DNA of 45,759 nucleotides. It comes from JAQUCI01 sp964553255 (GTDB lineage: Bacteria; Bacillota_I; Bacilli_A; Erysipelotrichales; Erysipelotrichaceae). The DNA lies in contig CAZKJS010000007.1 in assembly GCA_964553255.1 (NCBI GenBank), forward strand, positions 1 to 45,759. Direction: 5' to 3'. The position numbers and the translations under genes are program-made. The notes below the pieces were generated by a model. It saw only the letters and a program-made list of their open reading frames with translations, had not been told where the DNA came from and ran no database searches. This document shows positions 32,979 through 41,784 of the stretch, in pieces. How positions within the stretch are numbered: the first letter of the stretch is position 1; every line of letters starts with the position of its first letter.

Positions 32979-33670
32979 ATGAAAGAGGTATATTCGGTAA
33001 ACAGAGTTGAGAAGAAGTACTTTATTAGCGAAAGTCAAAGATATCAATTACAGAAATATTTCGCAAAAATACTTCATCAAGATCCTAATAATGGTGATAA
33101 TGGCTATATGGTCAGAAGTTTATACTTTGACACACTTTATGATGATGATTTTCATGATAAAGAAGATGGTTTGGAAGATAGGCAAAAACTAAGATTACGA
33201 ATTTATAATATAAATGATAATAATGTTAAGCTTGAGCTAAAACAAAAATTTGGCAATTACCAAAAAAAGAAACAATATCTATAGATAAGGATGATGCCAT
33301 TGCATTAAGTATTGGCAACGCTGATGCACTTAAAAAATATGATAGCCAGTTATGTCAACGAATTCGTTTGATGATGATGCTTAAACAATATCGACCTAAA
33401 TGTATTGTTGAGTATCGACGCTTCGCTTTTATTTATCCGGCTAATGATATTAGAATCACTTTTGATAGTGAGATCAAAGGAACGATTAGTGAAGCGAATA
33501 TCTTTGATCCTAATCTAGCTTGTACACCACTATTACTGAAAGAGAGGTGTATCATGGAAGTTAAATATAATAATTTTATGCTTAGCTATATTAAAGATGC
33601 AATTACTCATAGTCAAGCCACACAAACCGCAGCGAGCAAATTCTGTATGGTAAGAAGTTTAGTTTTATAA
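32979..33670 (+). pseudogene. VTC-domain protein (polyphosphate-polymerase-like), frameshifted in an A7 run
   Basis: The reading frame from ATG 32979 (AAAGG upstream) encodes a VTC-domain N-terminus (VNRVEKKYFI; MVRSLYFDTLYDDDF; RLRIYN; LELKQKFGNYQKK) but hits TAG at 33282-33284. The +1-shifted frame continues without a stop to 33670 and holds the rest of the domain: LCQRIRLMMMLKQYRP, then EYRRFAF and MEVKYNNF with the final SKF. One extra A in the run at 33262-33268 (7 to 8) would rejoin them into about 230 residues. VTC domains in bacteria are often encoded beside DUF4956 and CotH genes; whether this one makes polyphosphate is unknown. It is first gene of the operon. Slippage, decay or sequencing error could explain the shift. 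Confidence 0.85.
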
Positions 33671-33692
33671 GGATGAACAAAGGGGAAGAATC

Positions 33693-34370
33693 ATGAAAGA
33701 ACTTTTATTTAATTATTTTACACAGCAAGCAGGAAAATTGACATTTGAGGTTATCTTACTTAATTTTGTAATGGCAACGATCATGGGTTTGATCATTCAT
33801 GTCTCATATCGTTTCTCCCATTCAGAACCTGTTTATAGTGCACGTTTTAATGTTTCACTTGTTATGTTGACAATTGTTACTACCCTTGTAATGGCGGTAA
33901 TTGGTAATAATGTAGCACTGTCGCTTGGAATGGTGGGGGCATTGTCAATTGTACGCTTTAGAACAGCTATCAAAGATCCACGCGATACTGTCTATATTTT
34001 CTGGTGTATCGCTGCTGGTATATGTTGTGGTGTGTCGGAGTATTTTATCGCAACTGTTGGTAGTGCGATCATCTTTTTATTTTTAGTTTTCTTTGGAAGA
34101 GTACAACGCAATGATCGATATTTACTTATTGTAAGAAGCAATCCTAATCAAGAAGAGCCAATCGCAAAGTTAGTACAGGTTCATTTTGATGGTAAAGCCG
34201 TAATGAGAGTTAAGAATATCAATAACAATGCATTGGAGTTGATTTATGAATTATCCAGTAAAATCCTAAATAAAAATGAAAAGAAAGGTTCAATCACAAC
34301 TAAGTTAAGAGAAATTCAAAATGTTGATAGCATTAACTTAGTTTGTCAAAATGATGAAGTAAATCGATGA
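33693..34370 (+). CDS. DUF4956-domain membrane protein
   Basis: A 225-residue protein with four hydrophobic segments in residues 18-145 and a soluble C-terminal domain (about 148-225). The conserved DUF4956 core VGALSIVRFRTAIKDPRDTVYIFWCIAAGI near 83-112 is clear (in order: S-I-V-R-F-R, then KDPRD). The domain is of unknown function and recurrently sits with VTC-domain and CotH proteins, as here, so it is likely a membrane component of the polymer-synthesis or surface-anchoring apparatus (inference). AAGGGGAAG upstream. Its stop overlaps the cotH-like start (ATGA at 34367). Confidence 0.85.
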   Translation: MKELLFNYFTQQAGKLTFEVILLNFVMATIMGLIIHVSYRFSHSEPVYSARFNVSLVMLTIVTTLVMAVIGNNVALSLGMVGALSIVRFRTAIKDPRDTVYIFWCIAAGICCGVSEYFIATVGSAIIFLFLVFFGRVQRNDRYLLIVRSNPNQEEPIAKLVQVHFDGKAVMRVKNINNNALELIYELSSKILNKNEKKGSITTKLREIQNVDSINLVCQNDEVNR

Positions 34371-35950
34371 ATGAAATCTTAAAGACAAAAATTGGTAGGA
34401 TCTTATTAATAATCATCTTGGTAGGGATGATCCTTTTAGCCAATTTGTTCTTTAAGCAAGCTCTTATTAAACAACATTTACCACTATTGACTCTACCTGA
34501 TGAGTATTCAACAGTTCAACTTGAGAGTGGTGAAACCCATGTTGATGAGAGTTTTAATACTCATCTTCCGCTTATCATAATTGATACCGGTGTTGATAGA
34601 CCAAAACACGGTACAATCTGGGATATTGAAAAAGGATATTCTGTTAAAGTTGATTTTGATCCGTATGCGTACGGTACAATTTCAATTATTGATAATAAGG
34701 AAAGACTAAACAGTATCACTGATGATCCTACCTTTTTATCAAATGTTAAGCTAAGAATTAGAGGGACATCTTCTGCAGGTTATCCAAAAAAACAATATTT
34801 AGTTAAGTTGATAGATGATGAAGGTAATAATAACCCACAGAATGTTTTTAATATGGGAGTTGATAATGAATGGATTCTCAATGTTTCATGGCAAGATCCA
34901 AGCTTGTTACGTAATTATTTAGCGTACACGATCGCACCAAGTCTGGGATTAAGTGCCCCGCAAGTTAAATTTTGTGAAGTTGTGTATAAAGACAATGATT
35001 CTTATGAATACTTGGGTATGTATCTTTGGATTGAAAAGATTGACAGAGACCAGTTCAAAGAAGAGATTCCTCGATATCGCGTTAGTCAATCGCCTTCATT
35101 TTTAATACAAAGGGATCGTTTTAGTGAGGATGCGATCATTCTTGATAACTATAGTACTCGTAATGAGCTAGCAAGTGGCTTTTTGGAATTAATCTATCCG
35201 AATAGTACATCAATCAGTCAAACGGATATTGATCAATTAACTCAAGCAATTGATAATTTTGAAGAGAAACTGTATGCACTTGATAGTGATGATTTTATAA
35301 AGTATCGACAGTACGTTGATTTTAATACATTTGTTGATTATTTCATTTTTAATGAGTTCTTTATGAATTACGACGCCGGTCGTTTCTCAACTTACTTTTA
35401 TAAAGGTTATACTGGATTAATCAGTATGGGTCCAGTATGGGACTTTGATCGAAGTTTAGCTAATGATCCAACTTTTGTTGGTAACATGTATACGACAGCT
35501 TTACAATCGTCACCGTGGTTTGAACAATTATTGCGAGATCCAAGTTATGTCACAGCTATTGTGGATCGTTATCGTGATCTTAGAGAAAATGTTTTAAGTG
35601 AAGAAGAGATATTTTTAATGATCGATAATGCATATGAATATCTTAATACCGCTGCTGAACGTGATTGGAATCGTTGGCAATATGATCAAACGATAACTAA
35701 AAGAGCGACTTTTGCATTACCAAGTAGTTTAGAACAAGAAAGTATAAATCTTAAAACGACGATCATTAAATATGGTATTTGGCTTGATAAGAATATTGAT
35801 AGCTTATACCAGTTTTCCGATAGTAGTATAAATTTTGTGCATCCAGATGTTTTATATCGTAAACAAGCAGATATTTATTCAGAATTCTTGGCCGTGATTT
35901 TTATAGCAGCGGTTGTCATTTCAGCTATCTTGCTACAAAGAGAATCTTAG
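34367..35950 (+). CDS. CotH-kinase family membrane protein
   Basis: A 527-residue protein of the CotH family: atypical kinases that phosphorylate protein substrates in Bacillus spore coats, and a frequent neighbour of cell-surface polysaccharide genes. N-terminal TM at about 10-30 and C-terminal TM at about 502-522 suggest an extracytoplasmic domain between. Visible family segments are VKLRIRGTSSAGYPKKQYLVKL near 126-147, DWILN-like NEWILNVSWQDPSLLRNYLAY near 167-187, LGMYLWIEKIDRDQF near 218-232 and the catalytic-loop region MGPVWDFDRSLAN near 361-373 with its DFD. It is coupled to the DUF4956 gene by a 4-base overlap; a 20-base gap precedes the synthase. Confidence 0.9.
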   Translation: MNEILKTKIGRILLIIILVGMILLANLFFKQALIKQHLPLLTLPDEYSTVQLESGETHVDESFNTHLPLIIIDTGVDRPKHGTIWDIEKGYSVKVDFDPYAYGTISIIDNKERLNSITDDPTFLSNVKLRIRGTSSAGYPKKQYLVKLIDDEGNNNPQNVFNMGVDNEWILNVSWQDPSLLRNYLAYTIAPSLGLSAPQVKFCEVVYKDNDSYEYLGMYLWIEKIDRDQFKEEIPRYRVSQSPSFLIQRDRFSEDAIILDNYSTRNELASGFLELIYPNSTSISQTDIDQLTQAIDNFEEKLYALDSDDFIKYRQYVDFNTFVDYFIFNEFFMNYDAGRFSTYFYKGYTGLISMGPVWDFDRSLANDPTFVGNMYTTALQSSPWFEQLLRDPSYVTAIVDRYRDLRENVLSEEEIFLMIDNAYEYLNTAAERDWNRWQYDQTITKRATFALPSSLEQESINLKTTIIKYGIWLDKNIDSLYQFSDSSINFVHPDVLYRKQADIYSEFLAVIFIAAVVISAILLQRES

Positions 35951-35970
35951 GTTCTCAGAAAGGAAATTAT

Positions 35971-38208
35971 ATGCAGATAATAAGAAAAAAGCATCGCCTT
36001 CTAATGTTCTGTACGCTAATCGCAGCCTTGGTTTATATTGGTTGGCGAATATTCTACACCTTACCTTTTAAATATGGTTTAGTATCGACGATTGCTGGTT
36101 TAGCCTTGGTGATTGCTGAGAGTGTTGGTGTTCTTGAGGCGATTGAACATTATCTTAACATGTCATCATCGGTTATGCCTAAGATGCCTGAAATACCAAA
36201 TGATGAATACCCTGATGTAGATGTACTGATCGCAACACATAATGAAGATGAAGAACTTTTGTATAAAACCATCAATGCCTGTACTTATATGGACTATCCA
36301 GATAAATCAAAAGTTCATATATTCTTATGTGATGATAATGATCGACCTGAAATGGCCGCATTAGCTAAAAAACTGAAGGTTGGATATTTTGGTCTTTCGA
36401 ATAATAAATTTGCGAAAGCAGGTAATCTAAACAATGCCTTAAGAAAAACAAGTTCTCCTTTGGTTGCTACTTTTGATGCTGACATGATTCCAACAAGTAA
36501 TTTCTTGATGGAAACTGTTCCTTATTTCTTATTACCATTATATAAATAAGAAGATGGAAAGTGGATAAAAAGAGAAAAACCTAGTAATGAAAAGATTGGA
36601 TTTATCCAAACGCCTCAAAGCTTCTATAATCCCGATATGTTTCAATACAATCTTTACATGGAAAAAAATGTTCCCAATGAACAAGATTATTTCTTTCGTG
36701 AAATAAACATTGGTCGTAATCGTACTAACTCAGCTATATATGCAGGCTCAAATACATTATTGTCGCGTGCTGCATTAGAAGATGTTGGCTATATTGTTGA
36801 GAGCGTCATTACCGAAGATTTCGCTACTGGCATTGAGATACAAAAAAAAGGTTATCTATGTTATGCCATAGATAAAACGCTTGCTCACGGCTTAGCGCCT
36901 ATTGACTTAATAGGATTGATCAAACAAAGAGAACGTTGGGGAAGAGGTTGTGTTCAGACGATGAAGAAAGTATCGCTATTTTCCTCCTCATTACGCTTTA
37001 AAACTAAAATGAGTTACATGTCGGCACTTCTTTATTGGTGGACATTCTTACGTCGGTTTATCTATATTGCATCACCTATATTGTTTACTGTTTTTGGAGT
37101 GAGAATTGTTGAATGTGAATTATGGCAATTAGCTGCTTTTTGGCTACCCTACTATTTATTGTATAATAGATCACTTAATGTTCTATCAGGAAAAATAAGA
37201 ACACAACGATGGAGTAATATCGTTGATACTATTATCTTTCCATATATGATAGTTCCAATTTTTCTTGAAAGTATTGGTGTTAAAAAGAGTAAATTCTATG
37301 TGACAAATAAAAACTATGATGTTAAATCAACATCTGATTTTGTTTTTGCAACACCGCATATCTTACTTTTAGGTGCAAGTGTTGTTGGTCTTATATTCAG
37401 TTTTAGACAAGTCAATATTAGTGGTATCTTACCAAATCTCATTTTGGTTTTCTGGTTGTCTGTTAATTTCTATTTCTTGATAATGGCACTTTTATTCATG
37501 AGTGGTCGTGTCAATTTCCGCCACGATGAAAGATTATCAGTGTCACTACCTATAACGATTGAAGTGGGTCATAAAAACGCTATAAAAGCATACACAGTAG
37601 ACGTTTCAGAACATGGCATGAAAATTTGTATCGATTTCCCAGAGTTTGTACCATACGATCAAAACGCCATAGTTAATCTAGAAACAGACAAGTATAAGGC
37701 AAAAGTACCGATCATTGTTAGACATGTTAGACAAACTGGGCATAAATGGTACTATAGTGTACAAATAAGTGATGAGATATCTGAAGAAGATCGTCGCAAC
37801 TATTTACAGATGGTTTTTGATCGCCATCATACATTACCAGTAGTCATTTCATCAAACTGGCTAAAAGATGTTACGATTAATTTCAGTTTAAGACAATCAC
37901 CTAAACACGCATCAAATCGTCGTTTACCAAGAGTTACGATTAATAAAAAAGTGGAAGTTGTAAATAGTGGCATGGTTGAAATGATTGATTTTAATTATGA
38001 ATATATAAAGCTAGCTAATACGAGTGCATTACTTGATAAGATATTGGTTAAATTTGATAATGGTTTATTACTATCATGTGTTTTAAAAGACGAAAAGAAT
38101 AATATCTATCATGTTGAAAACTGGCAAAAACATGCATCAAATCCATTGATGCATCAACAACTATCAGTTTGGCTTAAAGTTGATGATCATCAACCAGTTA
38201 CTGCCTAA
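35971..38208 (+). pseudogene. BcsA-like GT2 synthase with C-terminal PilZ domain, interrupted by an in-frame TAA
   Basis: A processive family-2 glycosyltransferase of the cellulose synthase type (about 745 codons). Codon 193 (36547-36549) is TAA in the same frame; sense reading continues to the end. Before it: two N-terminal TM helices, VDVLIATHNEDEE near 83-95, D121-D122, KAGNLNNAL near 149 and DAD at 169-171. After it: the TED motif (codons 281-283), QRERW (codons 319-323), several TM helices and a PilZ c-di-GMP site (RHDER, codons 517-521, then DVSEHG). The catalytic motifs lie on both sides, so neither fragment (35971-36549 or 36637-38208) would be active alone. GGAAA ribosome site at the true start; the ATG at 36637 has none. 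Overlaps the GH5 start by one base. Confidence 0.88.
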
Positions 38209-39260
38209 TGAATGATTTCGTTAAACGAATTCTGATAGTACTGATCATAACCATCGTTTTAATGACAGCAATCACTGTTGTTGTTGCAATTAAATTAAAA
38301 CAAAGCGAAAACAGACTAACTATTTACCAAAAACAATTAGATGTAAGTTTGATGTTGATAACTGAACTATCTGACTTAGGTAATGGTGTTAAAGCTCATG
38401 GCCGCTTACAGGTTGTGGCTGATGAGTTGCGCGATAAAAACAACGAAGTCGTTCAGTTAAGAGGGATAAGCACCCATGGTTTAACTTGGTATTATGAGTA
38501 TACAAACGCTAACGCGTTTAAATCGATACTAGATAACGGTGGTAATATTGTTAGATTGGCTGTATATTCCCAATACTATGATAATGATATGTTGGATATG
38601 ATCTTTATGGCTATTGAAAATGCTATCGCTATGGACATGTATGTTATGGTTGATTGGCATGTTTTAAAAGAGCAAGATCCAAACTTATACATTGATAAAG
38701 CAATGGTTTTTTTTGAGCGTATCAGTCAAAAATACGCTAATGAATCAGCTTTAATCTATGAACTATGTAATGAACCAAACGGTACTACTTCGTGGTCATC
38801 AATTAAGGAGTATGTTAATAAGATCATCCCGATAATTAGAAATAACGATCAAGACGCAATAGTGCTTGTTGGAACACCTAATTTTAGTACTGATTTAAAA
38901 AGCGCGATAAATGATCCACTAGATCATGAAAATGTCATGTACTCCTATCATCAGTATACAAACACAATGAGTAATAACGATTTTAAGATGATCAAAGATG
39001 CGAAAGCTGCAGGGTTGTGCGTTTTTGTTTCAGAGTGGGGTTTTGATAATCGTGGTAGTGATATGAATGCTGATAAAGTTAAAGCAGAAGCATTTTTAGA
39101 TTTTTTAGATGATAACAAAATAAGTTGGATCAATTGGTCTCTGACTAATAAGCAAGAAAACTCAGCTGCTTTAAATCCTAATACTGATAAGCTAGGCAAT
39201 TGGCAACTTCTTGATTTGTCCTTTTCTGGTCAGTTCGTCTTTGAGCGCTTAGCTAAATAA
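38208..39260 (+). CDS. Membrane-anchored GH5 endoglucanase
   Basis: A 350-residue glycoside hydrolase family 5 enzyme with an N-terminal signal anchor (residues 8-29). The catalytic acid/base is E189 in YELCNEPNG and the nucleophile E276 in VFVSEWGFD. Other GH5 segments: RGISTHGLTWY near 85-95, NIVRLAVYSQYYD near 113-125, VDWHVL near 148-153 and MYSYHQYT near 244-251. Cellulose and related polymer synthase loci routinely encode such a glucanase, which trims or releases nascent chains at the cell surface. It is the last gene of the operon, translationally coupled to the synthase by TAATG overlap. Confidence 0.9.
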   Translation: MNDFVKRILIVLIITIVLMTAITVVVAIKLKQSENRLTIYQKQLDVSLMLITELSDLGNGVKAHGRLQVVADELRDKNNEVVQLRGISTHGLTWYYEYTNANAFKSILDNGGNIVRLAVYSQYYDNDMLDMIFMAIENAIAMDMYVMVDWHVLKEQDPNLYIDKAMVFFERISQKYANESALIYELCNEPNGTTSWSSIKEYVNKIIPIIRNNDQDAIVLVGTPNFSTDLKSAINDPLDHENVMYSYHQYTNTMSNNDFKMIKDAKAAGLCVFVSEWGFDNRGSDMNADKVKAEAFLDFLDDNKISWINWSLTNKQENSAALNPNTDKLGNWQLLDLSFSGQFVFERLAK

Positions 39261-39282
39261 AAAACCGGCGTCTAGCACCGGT
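39259..39282 (-). terminator. Terminator of hsp20
   Basis: On the minus strand, 7-bp stem ACCGGTG/CGCCGGT (one G-T pair) with loop CTAGA followed by TTTTT. Directly downstream of the hsp20 stop and the GH5 stop; weaker for the plus strand. Confidence 0.65.
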
Positions 39283-39294
39283 CATGTTACGGAA

Positions 39295-39717
39295 TTATTC
39301 AATATTGATGAGCTTTTTAGGTTCAATTTTTTTGCTTGTTTTTGGAATTGATAATGTTAACGTACCATCTAGATAGGTTGCTTTTATATCCTCTTCACTA
39401 AGATTTTCGCCGATATAGAAACTTCTTGAGCATCTGCCACAATATCTTTCCTGATGAATGACGTTTCCTTTTTGATCTTTCTCTTGAGCTTCTTCACTTT
39501 TCTCAGCGGTAATTGTGACATAGCCTTTATCCATCTCAACTTTGATATCTTCTTTAGCATATCCAGGCAAATCCATTGCCAAGGTGTAACTATCATCTAG
39601 TTCATGGATATCGGTTTTCATGATATCGCGCGTATTAAGAGGTTTAAAAACAGGGAAATTGAACAAGTCATCAAATAGATCTAATCCGTAACCACTATTT
39701 CTAGGCATAAGTTTCAT
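39295..39717 (-). CDS. Small heat shock protein Hsp20
   Basis: ATP-independent holdase chaperone, about 140 residues. The alpha-crystallin domain spans about 35-130: YTLAMDLPGYAKEDIKVEMD, then the conserved RSFYI(G)E segment and YLDGTLTLSIPK with the G-x-L motif and C-terminal I-x-I-like end. A Cys-rich insertion (ERYCGRCSRS) in the L57 loop is unusual. ATG 39717 has GGGGGGC upstream; the longer in-frame ORF covers the operator. A CIRCE element overlaps its promoter, so it is HrcA-controlled (inference). Confidence 0.9.
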   Translation of the reverse strand: MKLMPRNSGYGLDLFDDLFNFPVFKPLNTRDIMKTDIHELDDSYTLAMDLPGYAKEDIKVEMDKGYVTITAEKSEEAQEKDQKGNVIHQERYCGRCSRSFYIGENLSEEDIKATYLDGTLTLSIPKTSKKIEPKKLINIE

Positions 39718-39741
39718 ATTTTTGCCCCCCTTTACGAGTCT

Positions 39742-39769
39742 ATTATAGCACATTAATTAGCACTGTCAA
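39742..39769 (-). promoter_or_regulatory. Promoter of hsp20, overlapping CIRCE
   Basis: Minus strand: TTGACA at 39769-39764, 16-base spacer, TATAAT at 39747-39742. The -35 lies inside the operator. Confidence 0.75.
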
Positions 39770-39783
39770 GAGGAGAGTGCTAA
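39757..39783. promoter_or_regulatory. CIRCE operator (HrcA binding site)
   Basis: TTAGCACTG-N9-GAGTGCTAA, identical to the CIRCE consensus (TTAGCACTC-N9-GAGTGCTAA) except one base. It covers the hsp20 -35 and the region of the divergent cysS promoter is 20 bases away. Confidence 0.92.
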
Positions 39784-39802
39784 TTTCAATATTATCTGTT
39801 AG

Positions 39803-39831
39803 TTGGCAAGTAAGAAAACATTTGTTATAAT
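39803..39831 (+). promoter_or_regulatory. Promoter of the cysS T-box transcript
   Basis: TTGGCA at 39803-39808, 17-base spacer, TATAAT at 39826-39831. Confidence 0.75.
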
Positions 39832-39837
39832 CAAATA

Positions 39838-40041
39838 AACCAATGAAGAGGAATAAGTAAAAGCCTTAATAAGTTAAGAGAAGATCGTTTGGTGAGAAGA
39901 TCGCTTGTTAATCTTTGAAATGCACCTTTGAGGGATCACCGATAAGTAGGTTGATACGCTAATACGGCGTTATAGTATTAAGAGGAACTTCGTTCAAACA
40001 GAGTGGAACCGCGCTGATGCGTCTTTGTATGAACGTTTTTT
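39838..40041 (+). ncRNA. T-box leader controlling cysS (cysteine-specific)
   Basis: A leader of about 200 bases with the T-box sequence AGTGGAACCGCG at 40002-40013. The UGGN bulge reads TGGA (40004-40007), complementary to the UCCA end expected of tRNA-Cys (discriminator U). A TGC codon at 39921-39923, in the specifier-loop position, is the Cys specifier. The terminator stem pairs CGTTCAAACAGAG (39991-40003) with CTTTGTATGAACG (40023-40035) and is followed by TTTTTT; the antiterminator would use the T-box sequence instead. Uncharged tRNA-Cys should thus allow cysS transcription. Confidence 0.93.
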
Positions 40042-40060
40042 ATTGCGATAAGGAGACATA

Positions 40061-41395
40061 ATGAAACTATATAACAGTAAAACAAATAGTCTTGAAGAAT
40101 TTAAATCAATAACTCCGATGCATGTTGATATGTATGTGTGTGGACCTACCGTATATAATCATCCCCATATTGGTAATGCAAGACCAATGATCGTCTTTGA
40201 TACTCTAAGAAGATTGTTTGAAGTGCAGGGATACACAGTGTCTTATGTGTCAAACTACACTGATGTTGATGATAAGATCATAAACAAAGCACTAAATGAA
40301 GAGTTAGATGAGATTACGATAGCAACGCGTTATATTGATGCTTATCAAGCTGTAAGAGATAGTTTAAATGTAAAACCATTAACAGCTACCCCTAAAGTTA
40401 CCGAAAATATGCCTGAAATAATAAATTTTATACAATTGTTATTGGATGAAGGATATGCCTATGTTGTTGATGGGGATGTTTATTTTAGAGTAACTAAAAT
40501 AGAAGATTATGGTGTTCTATCCAAACAAAATATCGATGATCTGCAGGTTGGAGCAAGGATTGAAGAAAATAGTAAAAAAGAAAACCCACTAGATTTTGCA
40601 TTATGGAAAACAACGGATATGGGAATAAGATGGGATACACCATGGGGTGCGGGACGACCAGGATGGCATACTGAATGTGTTGTTATGATCAATAAAGTAT
40701 TTGATTCAGATCGTATCGACATCCATGGTGGTGGAATGGATTTGAAATTCCCTCATCACGAAAATGAACTAGCACAATCACAAGCATTACATCATTCCCA
40801 ATTAGCTAATTATTGGTTACATAATGGCATGTTAAATTTTGATGGTGAAAAAATGAGTAAGTCATTAGGTAATGTTGTTTGGGCAAAAGATTTTATTAGT
40901 GAATATGGCAGCAATGTTATTCGTTGGTTGATGTTATCTGCGCATTATCGGGCACCATTAAATATTTCAGAACAAACAATAAATACTGCTAAAACAGAAC
41001 TAGAACGGGTGTTAACCGCTCTTAGACAAGCTGAAGTAGCACAACAAAGAGCTAAAATAATTGATCACAAAGAGATAGATAAAAAACTACTAGATCGCTT
41101 TGTGGCTGCAATGAATGAAGATATAAACACTCCCAATGGTTTTATGGAGATATTTGAAACAATTAAGGTGCTTAATAAAGCACTACGAGAAAAAGATGTT
41201 GATTGGCAAGCATTGATAAGTATCAAAAACGCATTACTTAAAATGATTGAAGTCATTGGCATTAGCTATCAATCGCCAATTCTCACAATTGAAGATTTAA
41301 ACGATTTTGAACAATGGGATAATGCCAGAAAAGCAAAGAATTTTGAGCTAGCTGATATCTATCGTAAAACGCTAAGTGAAAAAGGTTTATTATGA
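40061..41395 (+). CDS. cysS: Cysteinyl-tRNA synthetase
   Basis: Charges tRNA-Cys. 444 residues (family about 450-470). Class I motifs: HPHIGNAR (HIGH motif) near 36-43 and EKMSKSLGN (KMSKS) near 263-271. The zinc ligands are Cys in YVCGPTVYN near 28, Cys in HTECVVM, and the HH of GGMDLKFPHHENELA near 223-237. AAGGAGA upstream of ATG 40061. It is preceded by the Cys T-box and overlaps mrnC by four bases. Confidence 0.97.
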   Translation: MKLYNSKTNSLEEFKSITPMHVDMYVCGPTVYNHPHIGNARPMIVFDTLRRLFEVQGYTVSYVSNYTDVDDKIINKALNEELDEITIATRYIDAYQAVRDSLNVKPLTATPKVTENMPEIINFIQLLLDEGYAYVVDGDVYFRVTKIEDYGVLSKQNIDDLQVGARIEENSKKENPLDFALWKTTDMGIRWDTPWGAGRPGWHTECVVMINKVFDSDRIDIHGGGMDLKFPHHENELAQSQALHHSQLANYWLHNGMLNFDGEKMSKSLGNVVWAKDFISEYGSNVIRWLMLSAHYRAPLNISEQTINTAKTELERVLTALRQAEVAQQRAKIIDHKEIDKKLLDRFVAAMNEDINTPNGFMEIFETIKVLNKALREKDVDWQALISIKNALLKMIEVIGISYQSPILTIEDLNDFEQWDNARKAKNFELADIYRKTLSEKGLL

Positions 41396-41775
41396 TTCAA
41401 CCAAGTCAATTAAATGGTGGTGTTTTAGCTTTTATTGGCGATGGTGTGATGACATTAATGGTACGAGAATACTTGATCAAACAAGGTTATACCAAAGCGA
41501 AACAACTACAAGAGTTGAGTGTTAGGTATGTCAGTGCTAAAGCTCAATCACAATTTATGAATAAGATCATTAATGAATTAAATGAACAAGAAATGGAAAT
41601 ATTTAAAAGAGGTCGTAATTATAAAAGTAATAGCATGCCTAAAAATGCGGACATTCATGAGTATCATATCGCTACGGGCTTAGAAGCCTTGTGGGGATAT
41701 TGGTATCTAAGTGAAGAAAAAAAGCGATTAGATAGTTTTTTTGTACAAATGATTAAAGAAAACAGCCTTGATTAG
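41392..41775 (+). CDS. mrnC: Mini-ribonuclease III (MrnC)
   Basis: RNase III-like catalytic domain without the dsRNA-binding domain; matures 23S rRNA ends in Firmicutes. 127 residues: the catalytic region LAFIGDGVMTLMVREYLI near 13-30 with the E/D-acid cluster of mini-III, plus the conserved HEYHIATGLEALWGYWYL near 82-99. The ATGA overlap with cysS and the cysS-mrnC-rlmB order are the standard Firmicute arrangement, here with pepV inserted after it. Confidence 0.93.
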   Translation: MIQPSQLNGGVLAFIGDGVMTLMVREYLIKQGYTKAKQLQELSVRYVSAKAQSQFMNKIINELNEQEMEIFKRGRNYKSNSMPKNADIHEYHIATGLEALWGYWYLSEEKKRLDSFFVQMIKENSLD

Positions 41776-41784
41776 AGGCTGTTT
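41760..41784. terminator. Bidirectional terminator, mrnC / pepV
   Basis: 9-bp stem AAACAGCCT/AGGCTGTTT with a 7-base loop spanning both stop codons of the convergent genes. Confidence 0.7.

Noticed and set aside
33368..33670. Independent small gene starting at ATG 33368
   Set aside because: It is the C-terminal half of the VTC domain and has no ribosome site; one A added to the A7 run joins the halves.
36637..38208. Independent gene starting at ATG 36637
   Set aside because: No ribosome site; same frame as the upstream fragment; lacks the donor-binding motifs; better explained as the second half of the synthase after an in-frame stop.
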